Shown here piece after piece: positions 16,714 through 25,766 of a DNA stretch of 64,000 nucleotides. This DNA comes from Anaerolineales bacterium (GTDB lineage: Bacteria; Chloroflexota; Anaerolineae; Anaerolineales; UBA4823). Below the pieces are notes generated by a model. That model did not search any database, was not told the DNA's origin, and saw nothing but the letters and a program-made list of their open reading frames with translations. Position numbers and translations under genes: made by a program. Location: NCBI GenBank assembly GCA_016929095.1, contig JAFGJM010000044.1, forward strand, positions 1 to 64,000. Reading direction: 5' to 3'. Position 1 is the stretch's first letter, and each line of letters starts with the position of its first letter.

Positions 16714-17939
16714 GAATTCGATCCATCACCGTATTCATTAATCCCAAATATCCCCTCGAGGAAAAGACCATTCACCAAGCCGGATCGTTTGTGGCAACTG
16801 CCAAACCGGCTTTCGAAGCTGCCGGTTACACGGTACAAACAGCCCGCCTGGCAACCATCCCCTTCCCCCATTTAAAACGCTTTTGGGCCCAGACAGAACT
16901 TATATCCTATGCCCAACAATTTGAAATATTAGCAAAACAAGCTGGCTTTGAATTTGTTTCTTTAGGTCCGGCTTTACCCCAGGCGGTGGCAAATTATGCC
17001 CTGATCCCGGAGGTCCTGGCAGCCACCGATAATGTATTCATGTGCGGGGATATGACCACTCCCAATTTTAAAATCTCGCTTCCAGCCGTTAAGGCTTGCG
17101 CCCAGGTGATCTACAATACCGCAAAAAAATCAGCCGACGGATTCACCAATTTACGATTCACTGCCCTGGCTAATGTGCCTTCCTGCACCCCCTTCTTCCC
17201 GGCTTCTTATGCCAGAGATAACAATCCCGCGTTTGCACTTGCCATGGAAGCGGCGCCCCTGGCGGTAGAAGCCTTCGAGAATATCGATGATCTGAATGAA
17301 GGCTGCCGCCTGCTCACCGCCAGCATCGAGAAGCACGCGGCTGCGTTAGAGAAAATTGCCGAAGAAGTATCTTCAGGATTTCAGATGAGTTTTAAAGGGA
17401 TCGATTTCTCCCTTGCGCAATATCCCCAGCCCAGGTTGTCGTTGGGAACAGCCTTTGAAAATATGGGCGTTCCGGCGGTGGGTATGTCTGGTTCATTGAC
17501 CGCCGCAGCCTTACTGGCAAATTCCATTGACCGGGCGGCTTTTAAAAAGGTCGGCTTTTGCGGAGTATTTCTTCCGGTGCTGGAAGATGCGATCTTTGCC
17601 CAGCGCGCGGCTGAAGGCACCCTGACAATCACCGATTTATACCTGTATAGCGCGGTGTGCGGCGCCGGGTTGGATACAATCCCCTTGCCAGGCGATATCT
17701 CAGGTGAGGCATTAACCGCCATCCTGATGGATCTGGCGGCATTAGGGCTTAGGCTGGATAAACCTCTCACCGCCCGTCTGATGCCCATTCCCGGGAAGAA
17801 AACCGGCGACCCGACTAACTTCGATTTTGCTTATTTTGCCAATAGCCGGGTGATGTCGGTGTGCACGGCGGCGTTAGGTGGAGCTATGGCGAAGAACGGG
17901 CTTGTCTCGATCCAGCCTCGCACGAAATCAAGCGGATAG
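16710..17939 (+). CDS. DUF711 family protein
   Basis: A 409-residue member of DUF711 (PFL-like). Recognisable stretches are TVQTARLATIPFPH, GIDFSLAQYPQPRLSLGTAF and TDLYLYSAVCGAGLDTIPLP, followed by IPGKKTGDPTNFDF near the C-terminus. Structures in this family resemble glycyl-radical enzyme barrels but lack a known reaction. It overlaps the SpoU gene by 4 bases and is very probably translated from the same mRNA. Its last 12 bases overlap the end of the minus-strand TPR gene, so no space for a terminator exists between them. Confidence 0.85.
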   Translation: MRIRSITVFINPKYPLEEKTIHQAGSFVATAKPAFEAAGYTVQTARLATIPFPHLKRFWAQTELISYAQQFEILAKQAGFEFVSLGPALPQAVANYALIPEVLAATDNVFMCGDMTTPNFKISLPAVKACAQVIYNTAKKSADGFTNLRFTALANVPSCTPFFPASYARDNNPAFALAMEAAPLAVEAFENIDDLNEGCRLLTASIEKHAAALEKIAEEVSSGFQMSFKGIDFSLAQYPQPRLSLGTAFENMGVPAVGMSGSLTAAALLANSIDRAAFKKVGFCGVFLPVLEDAIFAQRAAEGTLTITDLYLYSAVCGAGLDTIPLPGDISGEALTAILMDLAALGLRLDKPLTARLMPIPGKKTGDPTNFDFAYFANSRVMSVCTAALGGAMAKNGLVSIQPRTKSSG

Positions 17940-19610
17940 AAGCCTCTGGCTTTCTCGACTCTCCGCCTTTTTCCTGCCATTTTCACCTAATTGTAGCCTT
18001 TGCTTTTCTTTATTAACCAATCGGATAATGGATTCACACCACTCTCCGGTGTCGGCGAGCAATCCGCCTTCCTTCCACTCCCTAAAAGCCCGGATTGGCG
18101 TGGCGACCCAGGGAATTCTCAATACGCCAGCTTCTAATAAGGGGAGGTCGGATTTCGCTTGATTGAAAAGTGTTTCTCTGAGCGGAATTAATCGGATATC
18201 AAACTGCGATAAAACATAGGGAATATCCTCAGTGCTTGCAGCCGGCAGATATAATCGGCGCGTTTCTGAAATATTCTCGAACATTTCATACGCCATGGGA
18301 TCGCCAGCTATCACCAGTTGCGCCTGAGGGATTTTCTGAAGACAATCCTCAAGGATTGATTTAATCATCCATAGATCAGGGCGATCGGCGGCATTTCCCA
18401 TCCAACCAATATTGAACTGGGCTCTTTTTTGTTTGGGCTTTTCCCAAAGCAAATTTTCCCTATCCCACACCGGCAGGACGACTCTTACTGTCTTGTTGTA
18501 TTGTGACATTCGTTCCGCCAACTCAACCGACGGCACACTTACCCATTCGGCTTCCTGCAGCATAATATTCAATGCCTTCATACTGTTGGCATTACCCGGT
18601 CCATATTGAGAATAAGCGGGATGATCTTGGGGAAGATTGTGATAATCCTGGTCGATGTCTACCGCAAAGCGCTTGCCCGATTGGATACATGCCATCACCC
18701 CGTTGATCAAATCGGGGGAAAGATGAGGCTGTGAAAACACCAGGCAATCGAAATTCTCTAAATCACCTTCTTCTATACCTTGTGCGAACTTCGTTTGATA
18801 GCCTTCTTTGCCCAACAACCTGGCAATCAATTCTGCCCGTCGTCCGCCGGGTAACTCCGGTAATCCATAAAATGCCAGGGACTGTCTTTTTTCGAGTGAC
18901 GGGGAGGTTTCTCTTATTTCAACTGCTGGTTCCGAGGCGCTTTTCTCAGGGGGTTTGGAATGTTTTTGCCGGTTCTTTTTTAAATTTTTTAGAGCTGCCA
19001 GTTTTTGGGCATGCTCAGAACGGGCAATGCGGCTTGAATCAACACTGGTGACCGGTAAATTGGACAGCGCTTGTTTGACCGGTTCATAATCAGGGTTGAT
19101 TTTTGCTGCCTGTTTATACAAATACCTCGCAGAATCGAACTCCTCCGCTTCGTGATAACACTGTCCCAATAAATATAGCGCTTCAATGTCCTTAGGGTAC
19201 GCTTTTACCACCGAAGCCAGTATTTGCACGCCCTCTTCCATTTTGTTTTGCTTCAAGCACACAATAGCCAGATTCTTCCAGGCTTGAACGTTTTCAGAGG
19301 ACAACTCAACCGCCTTACGGTATGACTTTTCGGCTTGTGGATATAGACCGGCGATCAGATAAGCCACACCTAAGTTATTATGGGCATCAGCCGATTCCGG
19401 CAGCAAGCTAGCGATCCGCTCAAAATGCGGGATAGCCTGGTCTGCGTTGCCTAATTGAAGCAAACTGCTGGCCAGCCCATTGACTGCCAGGACATCTTGC
19501 GGAAAATGATTCACGGCTTGCTCAAAATATTTCTTTGAAGCTTGCCAATCGCCGCGTTGGGCTGCTTGTTCTCCCAGATCCAATAACTTATTTAGTTGTG
19601 CTTCGTTCAT
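17928..19610 (-). CDS. TPR protein with C-terminal glycosyltransferase-like domain
   Basis: A 560-residue protein in two halves. Residues 1-190 are five or so tetratricopeptide repeats (for example ADAHNNLGVAYLIAGLYPQA, ALYLLGQCYHEAEEFDSARY). A basic, Lys/Ser-rich linker (about 200-240) follows. Residues 245-545 resemble a GT-B family 4 glycosyltransferase: a GGRRAELIARLLGKEGY segment, a mid NIGWMGNAADRPDL loop, AQLVIAGDP, and LIPLRETLFNQAKSDLPLLE with the acidic nucleotide-binding Glu region. No signal peptide is seen. It may build a surface glycan, with the TPR as protein-binding arm; substrate unknown. Confidence 0.7.
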   Translation of the reverse strand: MNEAQLNKLLDLGEQAAQRGDWQASKKYFEQAVNHFPQDVLAVNGLASSLLQLGNADQAIPHFERIASLLPESADAHNNLGVAYLIAGLYPQAEKSYRKAVELSSENVQAWKNLAIVCLKQNKMEEGVQILASVVKAYPKDIEALYLLGQCYHEAEEFDSARYLYKQAAKINPDYEPVKQALSNLPVTSVDSSRIARSEHAQKLAALKNLKKNRQKHSKPPEKSASEPAVEIRETSPSLEKRQSLAFYGLPELPGGRRAELIARLLGKEGYQTKFAQGIEEGDLENFDCLVFSQPHLSPDLINGVMACIQSGKRFAVDIDQDYHNLPQDHPAYSQYGPGNANSMKALNIMLQEAEWVSVPSVELAERMSQYNKTVRVVLPVWDRENLLWEKPKQKRAQFNIGWMGNAADRPDLWMIKSILEDCLQKIPQAQLVIAGDPMAYEMFENISETRRLYLPAASTEDIPYVLSQFDIRLIPLRETLFNQAKSDLPLLEAGVLRIPWVATPIRAFREWKEGGLLADTGEWCESIIRLVNKEKQRLQLGENGRKKAESRESQRLLSA

Positions 19611-19845
19611 AAATTCCTTCCCGATAAAATAAATGGGCTTTCATTTGCGTTATCATTAATTGACTTGATTCCATATGATAAATTACCAGCCTTTGGACAG
19701 CCTTACTTTATACGAATGAAAGCAAATTCTGTATAAAGGGACGCGGAATAATCCGTAAATCGTAAATAAAAAACCCTTTGGAGCGCGATTATTTACTCTT
19801 GTTTTACGGACAATCTTGCTGTCTCAGTTTTACAATGAGTGCACT

Positions 19846-20553
19846 ATGAGCGATCTTTCGTTAAGTGCTTCTACAACATTCGCCAATGCACTCAATGCGA
19901 TTAGCGGATCTACTTCTACCTCGGCTTCTTCTGATACGACAACATCCACAACGGAAAGTTCAACATCCGATTTAATTTCCGAGTTTTCAACGATCATGAT
20001 GATCATGCTCCTGGGGAGCATGAGTTCTCAGGACTCATCAAATACCAGTTCTGACTCGATGGGCATGAATATGAACCAATTAATGGCGCCCCTCATGCTC
20101 ACATTGCTTGAAAAACTCACCTCATCTCAAGTGGAAACCGCCACTGCAGCAGATGTAGCACCCACTCAGAAATCAAGTGCATCTGATGGGACAAGCGTTG
20201 ATAAACCCTCCGGTTGGCCTGCGAAGGGACCTGTCACCCAGGGATGTCATTCAACCCACGTGGCCATCGATATTGGCGTACCTATCGGCACCAAAATAAA
20301 ATCAACAATGTCCGGGGAAGTGGTTTACTCAGGATGGAATAATGAGGGTTACGGTAATTTGGTGATCGTGAAAAATGGCAAATACACCACATATTATTCC
20401 CATCTATCCAAATTACCCGTAAAAGTTGGTGACCAGGTAGCCGCTGGTGATGTGATCGGGCTTTCCGGAAGCACCGGTAATTCAACCGGACCTCACCTCC
20501 ACTATGAAGTCCGAATTAATGGGGTTGCAGTTAACCCTGTAAAGTACATGTAA
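19846..20553 (+). CDS. M23 (LytM) peptidase-domain protein without signal peptide
   Basis: A 235-residue protein. The first 120 residues are Ser/Thr-rich low complexity with one hydrophobic patch (TIMMIMLLGSM), and the C-terminal 110 residues are an M23/LytM peptidase domain with the zinc motif HVAID (HxxxD) and the HLH motif in GPHLHYEVR. M23 enzymes cut peptidoglycan cross-bridges. There is no ordinary Sec signal, so export would need another route. I chose ATG 19846; upstream there is no good ribosome site and a TTG 30 bases earlier is less plausible. A terminator follows; the che operon starts 235 bases later. Confidence 0.8.
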   Translation: MSDLSLSASTTFANALNAISGSTSTSASSDTTTSTTESSTSDLISEFSTIMMIMLLGSMSSQDSSNTSSDSMGMNMNQLMAPLMLTLLEKLTSSQVETATAADVAPTQKSSASDGTSVDKPSGWPAKGPVTQGCHSTHVAIDIGVPIGTKIKSTMSGEVVYSGWNNEGYGNLVIVKNGKYTTYYSHLSKLPVKVGDQVAAGDVIGLSGSTGNSTGPHLHYEVRINGVAVNPVKYM

Positions 20554-20590
20554 CATCATGAATTATAGAAAAAATACCTTAACGATATCC

Positions 20591-20621
20591 CGCCCACCAA
20601 CAAAAATGGTGGGCGTTTTTG
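20591..20621 (+). terminator. Rho-independent terminator after the M23 gene
   Basis: Nine-bp perfect stem (CGCCCACCA with TGGTGGGCG, loop ACAAAAA) followed at once by TTTTTGTT. Confidence 0.9.
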
Positions 20622-20788
20622 TTAATTCTTTTTTACTTTTTGTTTTCGGAATTTTTATGAATGGTTTACAGTGATTGTCCGATCACCATGCTAGGATGGT
20701 GTTTGTCAGAAAATTTGAATCTGGCGTAGGTATATTCAATTATTGTTAACAAATTATTGTCCTTATCCCCAAAAAAGACGGCGGAAAA

Positions 20789-23101
20789 ATGACTTTCAAA
20801 TTAGATATCACCCAAGAAGAATTGCCAATTTTTCAGGCAGAAGCAGACGAGCAATTACAGATTCTTGAAGAAGGTTTGGTGCGCTTAGAGAAATCGGACA
20901 ACGATCCAGAATTGATACAATCGCTTTTCCGGGCGGCGCACACCCTCAAGGGTTCTTCGGGAATGATCGGGCACAAGAGCATGGTCGAATTAACCCATGC
21001 CCTTGAAACTGTGCTGGATGGCTTCCGAAAAAATACGCTGAATCTAACGTCAGACTTGATCGATGTATGTTTGGATTCCGTGGACGATCTACGCAGGATG
21101 TGCGACGAGGTGCAGCAGGGTGAAGCCACCGAGTTTGACAACCGCACATTGATTGAACGATTTACGCGTTCATCTACAGAAGCGAAAACCGAGTCAGAAG
21201 CAGACACGAAAACCACACCATCGGAAAAAAAGGCCTCCACGCCGGTTTCATCCAAACCTAAAGCAGGACATCCCGAAAAACCTCCCAAAGAAGACGGCAA
21301 AGCAGCCGGTAAACGAAAATCAAAAGGCGTCTCACCCAAAACCGAAGAATTGGCGATTAAAGCTGTCATTTCTCCCAATTCGATAGCCACAGCCGCCCGC
21401 GCCCTGCAATTGATGCTTGTTTTACAAGATATGGGAAAAATCGTTTCCATGAAGCCCAGCCAGGAGGAAATCGAAAGCGCGGCGCCGGTTTCGGAATTTG
21501 CGGCGAGCATTGTTCCCAGCAAGCCTCTGGAAGACATTAAAAAAGCCATAAAAGCGATTTCTGAACTGGATAAAATCACCATTGGTGATGAGGAATTTGA
21601 TTACACCAGCCCCAAGGAAGAAAACCCAGCTGAAGAACCGGAACCAGATGCACAACAAAAGTCACGTAAACCGGTAGGGGAAATTCTGGTAAGCAAAGGG
21701 GTAATCACACAAGAGCAGCTTCATCAGGCTTTGGAAAATCAAAAAGACGCCGGTCCGGCAGCTACATTGGGACAATCCCTGGTTTCGATGGGTTTCATCA
21801 CGCAGGAAATGTTGGACGAGGTGCTCCAGGAGCAGAAAGAACAGCAAAAAGCCCCCAAACCGGTCCCGGCGGCAGAAACCCCTTCCAGAGCACCGGCTCA
21901 TATTCCGGAAAAAACGGTGCGTACCAGCGTCGAACGGCTGGATAAACTCATGAACCTGGTTGGAGAGCTGATTACTGATAGAAACCGAATCTATCAAATC
22001 CGCCGCGATTTTGAAGCGCGCTATAAAGGCGATCCCCGAGTGGAAGTGTTGTCCGAAACGGTCACCCATATCGGGAGAATTACCGATAACCTGCAAGCCG
22101 AGGTTATGGGCATCCGAATGCTGCCCGTCTCGAACGTATTCAATAAATTTCCTCGCCTGGTGCGAGATCTATCCCGAAAAGCAGGGAAAGAAATCGATTT
22201 GGTGATGCGCGGTGAAGATACCGAATTGGACCGCTCGGTTATTGAAGAAATCAGCGATCCATTGATCCACCTGTTACGAAATTCGGTGGATCACGGTATT
22301 GAAACTCCCGCAGAACGGCGAGAGGCAGGCAAACCGGAACGCGGCATTATCCTGATCACCGCCCGGCATGAACAAGGACGCATCATCATCACCGTAGAAG
22401 ATAACGGCAAGGGCATCGATGTCGAAAGGGTTAAATCAAAAGCTATTGAAAGAAATATATTGTCCAAAGCTGATGCCGAAGCCCTCCCGGACAACGAAGC
22501 GGTAGACTTGATTTTCCTCTCGGGCTTATCCACCGCCAAAACCATCAGTGATGTTTCTGGGCGCGGCGTAGGTATGGACATTGTACGCAATAATATCGAG
22601 CGGCTGAATGGTTCGATTATCGTCGATACCTGGCCGGGTAAAGGCTCTCAATTTCAATTAGTACTGCCACTAACCCTGGCGATCGTTCCCACCCTGTTAG
22701 TCCAGGTCGGCGATGCAACGTATGCCATCCCCTTAGTTACTGTAACCGAAACGCTGCGTATTACCCAAGACGATGTACAGACTGTGAATAATAGACCGGT
22801 CATTTTATTACGCGACCATGTTTTACCGGTTATCCGCATGGAAGAAGTATTCAAAACCTGCTCTAGCACCAATGGCGGACCCGAATCACAAAATTCCTAT
22901 GTGGTGGTCGTCCGCTCGGGTAAAACCCAGGTAGGGCTTATTGTAGATAAATTGATCGGCGAACAAGAAGTTGTTGTTAAATCATTGAGCAGCGTGATTG
23001 GAGAAATTAGCGGCATCTCCAGTGCGGCAATTCTGGGAGACGGCCAGGTGACATTGATCATCGATGTACAAAGTTTATTTAAACTGGTAACGGTTCGCTA
23101 A
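20789..23101 (+). CDS. cheA: Chemotaxis histidine kinase CheA with an MshEN-like insert
   Basis: A 770-residue CheA. Domains: HPt (1-120, phosphoacceptor H51 in AAHTLKGSS), a Lys/Pro-rich linker, a CheY/CheB-binding P2-like domain (about 186-268), a pair of 24-residue MshEN-like repeats (295-318 and 326-349), P3 dimerisation (about 380-440), HATPase (about 445-625, N box LLRNSVDHG, G1 VEDNGKG, G2 GRGVGMDI) and a CheW-like P5 (about 630-770). All kinase motifs are intact. It autophosphorylates on His in response to MCP arrays and phosphorylates CheY and CheB. MshEN repeats bind c-di-GMP in type IV pilus and secretion ATPases, but here the first Arg of each repeat is replaced. GGCGGA precedes the ATG. 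First gene of the che operon. Confidence 0.95.
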   Translation: MTFKLDITQEELPIFQAEADEQLQILEEGLVRLEKSDNDPELIQSLFRAAHTLKGSSGMIGHKSMVELTHALETVLDGFRKNTLNLTSDLIDVCLDSVDDLRRMCDEVQQGEATEFDNRTLIERFTRSSTEAKTESEADTKTTPSEKKASTPVSSKPKAGHPEKPPKEDGKAAGKRKSKGVSPKTEELAIKAVISPNSIATAARALQLMLVLQDMGKIVSMKPSQEEIESAAPVSEFAASIVPSKPLEDIKKAIKAISELDKITIGDEEFDYTSPKEENPAEEPEPDAQQKSRKPVGEILVSKGVITQEQLHQALENQKDAGPAATLGQSLVSMGFITQEMLDEVLQEQKEQQKAPKPVPAAETPSRAPAHIPEKTVRTSVERLDKLMNLVGELITDRNRIYQIRRDFEARYKGDPRVEVLSETVTHIGRITDNLQAEVMGIRMLPVSNVFNKFPRLVRDLSRKAGKEIDLVMRGEDTELDRSVIEEISDPLIHLLRNSVDHGIETPAERREAGKPERGIILITARHEQGRIIITVEDNGKGIDVERVKSKAIERNILSKADAEALPDNEAVDLIFLSGLSTAKTISDVSGRGVGMDIVRNNIERLNGSIIVDTWPGKGSQFQLVLPLTLAIVPTLLVQVGDATYAIPLVTVTETLRITQDDVQTVNNRPVILLRDHVLPVIRMEEVFKTCSSTNGGPESQNSYVVVVRSGKTQVGLIVDKLIGEQEVVVKSLSSVIGEISGISSAAILGDGQVTLIIDVQSLFKLVTVR

Positions 23102-23139
23102 CCTGGCGGTAGCAAATTTTTATTCAGGAGAGAATTTTC

Positions 23140-23748
23140 ATGACCGAAACATCCCTAAAATTTGACGAAGAACTGCATTCTTTATTGGTTGTAATGGCAA
23201 ACGAAGGCGTACATAACGCAGCCAAAGGCATGTCCGATATGGTTGGAGAATCTCTCGATGTAGATAGTCCTCAGATAAAACGCGTCCCCATTAAAGAAAT
23301 CCCGGATTTGCTGGGCGGACCCGAAGCAGAGGCAGTGGGTATCTATCTTCGTGTGGAAGGGAAAATTGGCGGTCAAATGATGATGGTGGTGCCATATCTG
23401 AAAGCCCTTGAATTGGTCGATCTCATGATGGGTTCTCCGGTTGGAACCACACAAAGTTTGGGTCCTATTGAACGCTCAGCTTTACAAGAAATGGGTAATC
23501 TCACCGGTTCATTTTTCCTCAATGCGGTGGCGGCTACCACTGGGCTGGACGCTCGACCCTCGCCTCCGGCAGTGATGGTTGACATGATAGGCGCCATTAT
23601 CGATATTATCCTGGCTACATCAGATAACTTGAGTGAAACAGTATTAATGCTTCAAGCCAAATTCTTACGCAATGGACGCGAAGCAGAAGTTGATTTTTGG
23701 ATTATCCCCGATAAGAATACGATTGAGCGTATGGCAAAAGGGGAATAA
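23140..23748 (+). CDS. cheC: CheC-type CheY-P phosphatase
   Basis: A 202-residue CheC/FliY-fold protein. The second phosphatase helix is well kept (SALQEMGNLTGSFFLNA, with E and N). The first helix is altered (MANEGVHNAAKGMSDMVGE): the Asn is present, but the Glu expected four residues earlier is replaced by a Val. One active site therefore looks functional. CheC removes phosphate from CheY-P and, together with CheD, controls receptor adaptation. Start ATG 23140 has AGGAGAGA 8 bases upstream. The gene lies 38 bases after cheA and 6 bases before cheD. Confidence 0.85.
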   Translation: MTETSLKFDEELHSLLVVMANEGVHNAAKGMSDMVGESLDVDSPQIKRVPIKEIPDLLGGPEAEAVGIYLRVEGKIGGQMMMVVPYLKALELVDLMMGSPVGTTQSLGPIERSALQEMGNLTGSFFLNAVAATTGLDARPSPPAVMVDMIGAIIDIILATSDNLSETVLMLQAKFLRNGREAEVDFWIIPDKNTIERMAKGE

Positions 23749-23754
23749 GCACGA

Positions 23755-24240
23755 ATGGAAAAAATCATTACTGTTGGACTAGGAGAATATGCACTCAGCC
23801 AAGACCCACAAGATATATTGGTGGCTTATGGGTTAGGGTCTTGTGTTGGCATCAGCATGTATGACCAACGCCTTTGCCTGGCAGGGTTATTACATGCACT
23901 ATTACCCATTCATCCTGTGGGATCGAATGATTCATATGCCAGGTATGTGGATACCGGAATTAATGTATTAATCGATGAAATGATTAAAAAGGGCGCCGAT
24001 CGTTTTCGACTGGTTGTTCGTATGGCAGGAGGCGCTAACATGTTAACTGCCCCGGGATTTACCGGCTCTTTCAATATCGGTACCCGGAATGTGGAGGCCG
24101 CTTTTACTACCTTGAATGATTTAAAAATGAAAATTTCCGGTAAAGAAGTAGGCGGCACATCTGGGCGCACTGTTAAGTTCTATGTAAAAGATGGTCGGAT
24201 GACAATCCGCAGTATTGGAAATCAGGAACGTGAAGTTTGA
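23755..24240 (+). CDS. cheD: Chemoreceptor glutamine deamidase CheD
   Basis: 161 residues. The Cys-His-Thr catalytic set is intact: Cys30 in YGLGSCVGIS, His47 in GLLHALLP, and a Thr in YVDTGINVL. The rest (RMAGGANM, IGTRNVEAAFTTLN, GGTSGRTV) matches CheD throughout. It deamidates Gln side chains in MCP methylation helices, making them methylatable, and binds CheC. Adjacent cheC is the normal partner. Confidence 0.93.
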   Translation: MEKIITVGLGEYALSQDPQDILVAYGLGSCVGISMYDQRLCLAGLLHALLPIHPVGSNDSYARYVDTGINVLIDEMIKKGADRFRLVVRMAGGANMLTAPGFTGSFNIGTRNVEAAFTTLNDLKMKISGKEVGGTSGRTVKFYVKDGRMTIRSIGNQEREV

Positions 24241-24292
24241 TTTTTAGTTTTTATTTAAATTGTAATTATGAATAATAAAGGAGAAACCAAGA

Positions 24293-24649
24293 ATGGCAAA
24301 AATTTTGGTTGTTGATGATGCAGAGTTCTTGCGAGTGAGAATTTCCAAAATGCTGAGCGGTGAAGGGCATGATATTTTAGAAGCGGAGAACGGGTTAAAA
24401 GCAGTTGAAACTTATAAAGCCTCAAAACCCGATCTTGTGCTCATGGATATTACTATGCCTGAAATGGATGGCCTTTCGGCGCTCAAAGAGATAAAAAGCA
24501 TTGACCCAGCCGCCCGTGTTGTAATGCTTACAGCACTCGGTCAAGAATCTGTCGTATTGGAAGCCATTAAAACCGGCGCGCGCGATTTTGTCGTCAAACC
24601 TTTTGAAAAGGAACGTGTTCTGGGCGCCATTTCAAAATTACTGGATTGA
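24293..24649 (+). CDS. cheY: CheY-type response regulator
   Basis: A 118-residue stand-alone receiver. Phosphorylation site Asp52 (LVLMDITMPEMDG), acid pocket DD at 8-9, the Thr in LTALGQ and Lys in FVVKPF are all present. It receives phosphate from CheA-P and would signal to the motility apparatus or another output; no flagellar genes lie nearby. AAAGGAG precedes the ATG. Confidence 0.93.
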   Translation: MAKILVVDDAEFLRVRISKMLSGEGHDILEAENGLKAVETYKASKPDLVLMDITMPEMDGLSALKEIKSIDPAARVVMLTALGQESVVLEAIKTGARDFVVKPFEKERVLGAISKLLD

Positions 24650-24708
24650 TAAAAACCAATTCGCATCTCGGTAGCGTATAAGAGTCAATTCACTCAATAA
24701 AACCGCTT

Positions 24709-25764
24709 ATGAAAACACCTCAAGAAAACCAAACTCCCATTCGTATTTTAATCGTAGATGATTCCGCTTACATGCGTTTCACAATCGCGAAGCGCCTTGG
24801 GGAGACACCTGGATTCCATGTGGTGGGGTCTGCAAGAGATGGGGTAGAAGCTTTGGAATTGATCCCTAAATTCAATCCGGATGTCGTAACTCTGGATGTT
24901 GAAATGCCGCGTTTGGATGGATTATCAACCTTACGCAAGATCATGTCCACTAATCCACGACCGACCATCATGGTCAGCAGCTTGACCGTGGAAGGCGCCC
25001 GAGAAACCGTACAGGCGCTTACCTGGGGCGCAGTCGATTTCGTGGCAAAACCCAGCTCTAAAGCCAATATCGAAGCGATCATGGATGACCTGGTCAACAA
25101 AATCCGCCGGGCTGCCAACGCCAAGGTGTATCCAATTTCGGTTCAAAAGCAGGCAGAAAAACCGGTCGAACATTCTGCACCCAGACCAACCCGCCGTCTT
25201 TCTAAAACCGATAAAGTGGTTATCATCGGCGCTTCCACAGGAGGTCCGCGCGCCTTGAGTACGGTTGTACCGCAAATTCCGGGGAATTTACCTGCCACGT
25301 ATCTTATCGTACAGCATATGCCGGTTGGTTTCACCCGCTCCTTAGCAGAACGCTTGAATAATATCTCAAACATTGAGATACGCGAAGCCACCCCCGGCGA
25401 TACCCTCGAAGTCGGACGAGGATTGTTAGCGCCAGGCGGGTTCCATATGGTATTGGATGAAAATAATTGTATTGCCTTGAATCAAAATCCAACGGTTCAT
25501 GGTGTACGCCCGGCGATTGATGTCACCATGATCTCGGCTGCTCAGAAATTTGGATCCTCAACAGTAGGAATTATTCTTACAGGTATGGGAACAGATGGCA
25601 CGAGTGGATCGGCTTTGATCCACAGTTCCGGTGGTTACGTGATCGCCGAAGATGAATCGACGTGCGTGGTTTGGGGAATGCCGCGCAGTGTCCAGGAAGC
25701 CGGCGTTGCCAATGCAATTGCGCCTTTAAACGATGTAGCTGCTGCTCTTCAAAAGGTATTTTAA
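24709..25764 (+). CDS. cheB: Chemotaxis methylesterase CheB
   Basis: A 351-residue two-domain enzyme: a receiver (Asp63 in TLDVEMPRLDG) and a C-terminal methylesterase with catalytic triad Ser176 (GASTGGP), His203 (VQHMPVGFT) and Asp296 (GMGTDGTSG). It removes methyl groups from MCP glutamates and may also deamidate, when phosphorylated by CheA. The cheR gene starts 2 bases after its stop, so the pair is translationally coupled. Confidence 0.95.
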   Translation: MKTPQENQTPIRILIVDDSAYMRFTIAKRLGETPGFHVVGSARDGVEALELIPKFNPDVVTLDVEMPRLDGLSTLRKIMSTNPRPTIMVSSLTVEGARETVQALTWGAVDFVAKPSSKANIEAIMDDLVNKIRRAANAKVYPISVQKQAEKPVEHSAPRPTRRLSKTDKVVIIGASTGGPRALSTVVPQIPGNLPATYLIVQHMPVGFTRSLAERLNNISNIEIREATPGDTLEVGRGLLAPGGFHMVLDENNCIALNQNPTVHGVRPAIDVTMISAAQKFGSSTVGIILTGMGTDGTSGSALIHSSGGYVIAEDESTCVVWGMPRSVQEAGVANAIAPLNDVAAALQKVF

Positions 25765-25766
25765 GT

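Noticed and set aside
17928-17939. Overlap of convergent DUF711 and TPR genes as a regulatory device
   Set aside because: A 12-base overlap of stop regions is common in compact genomes and needs no special explanation.
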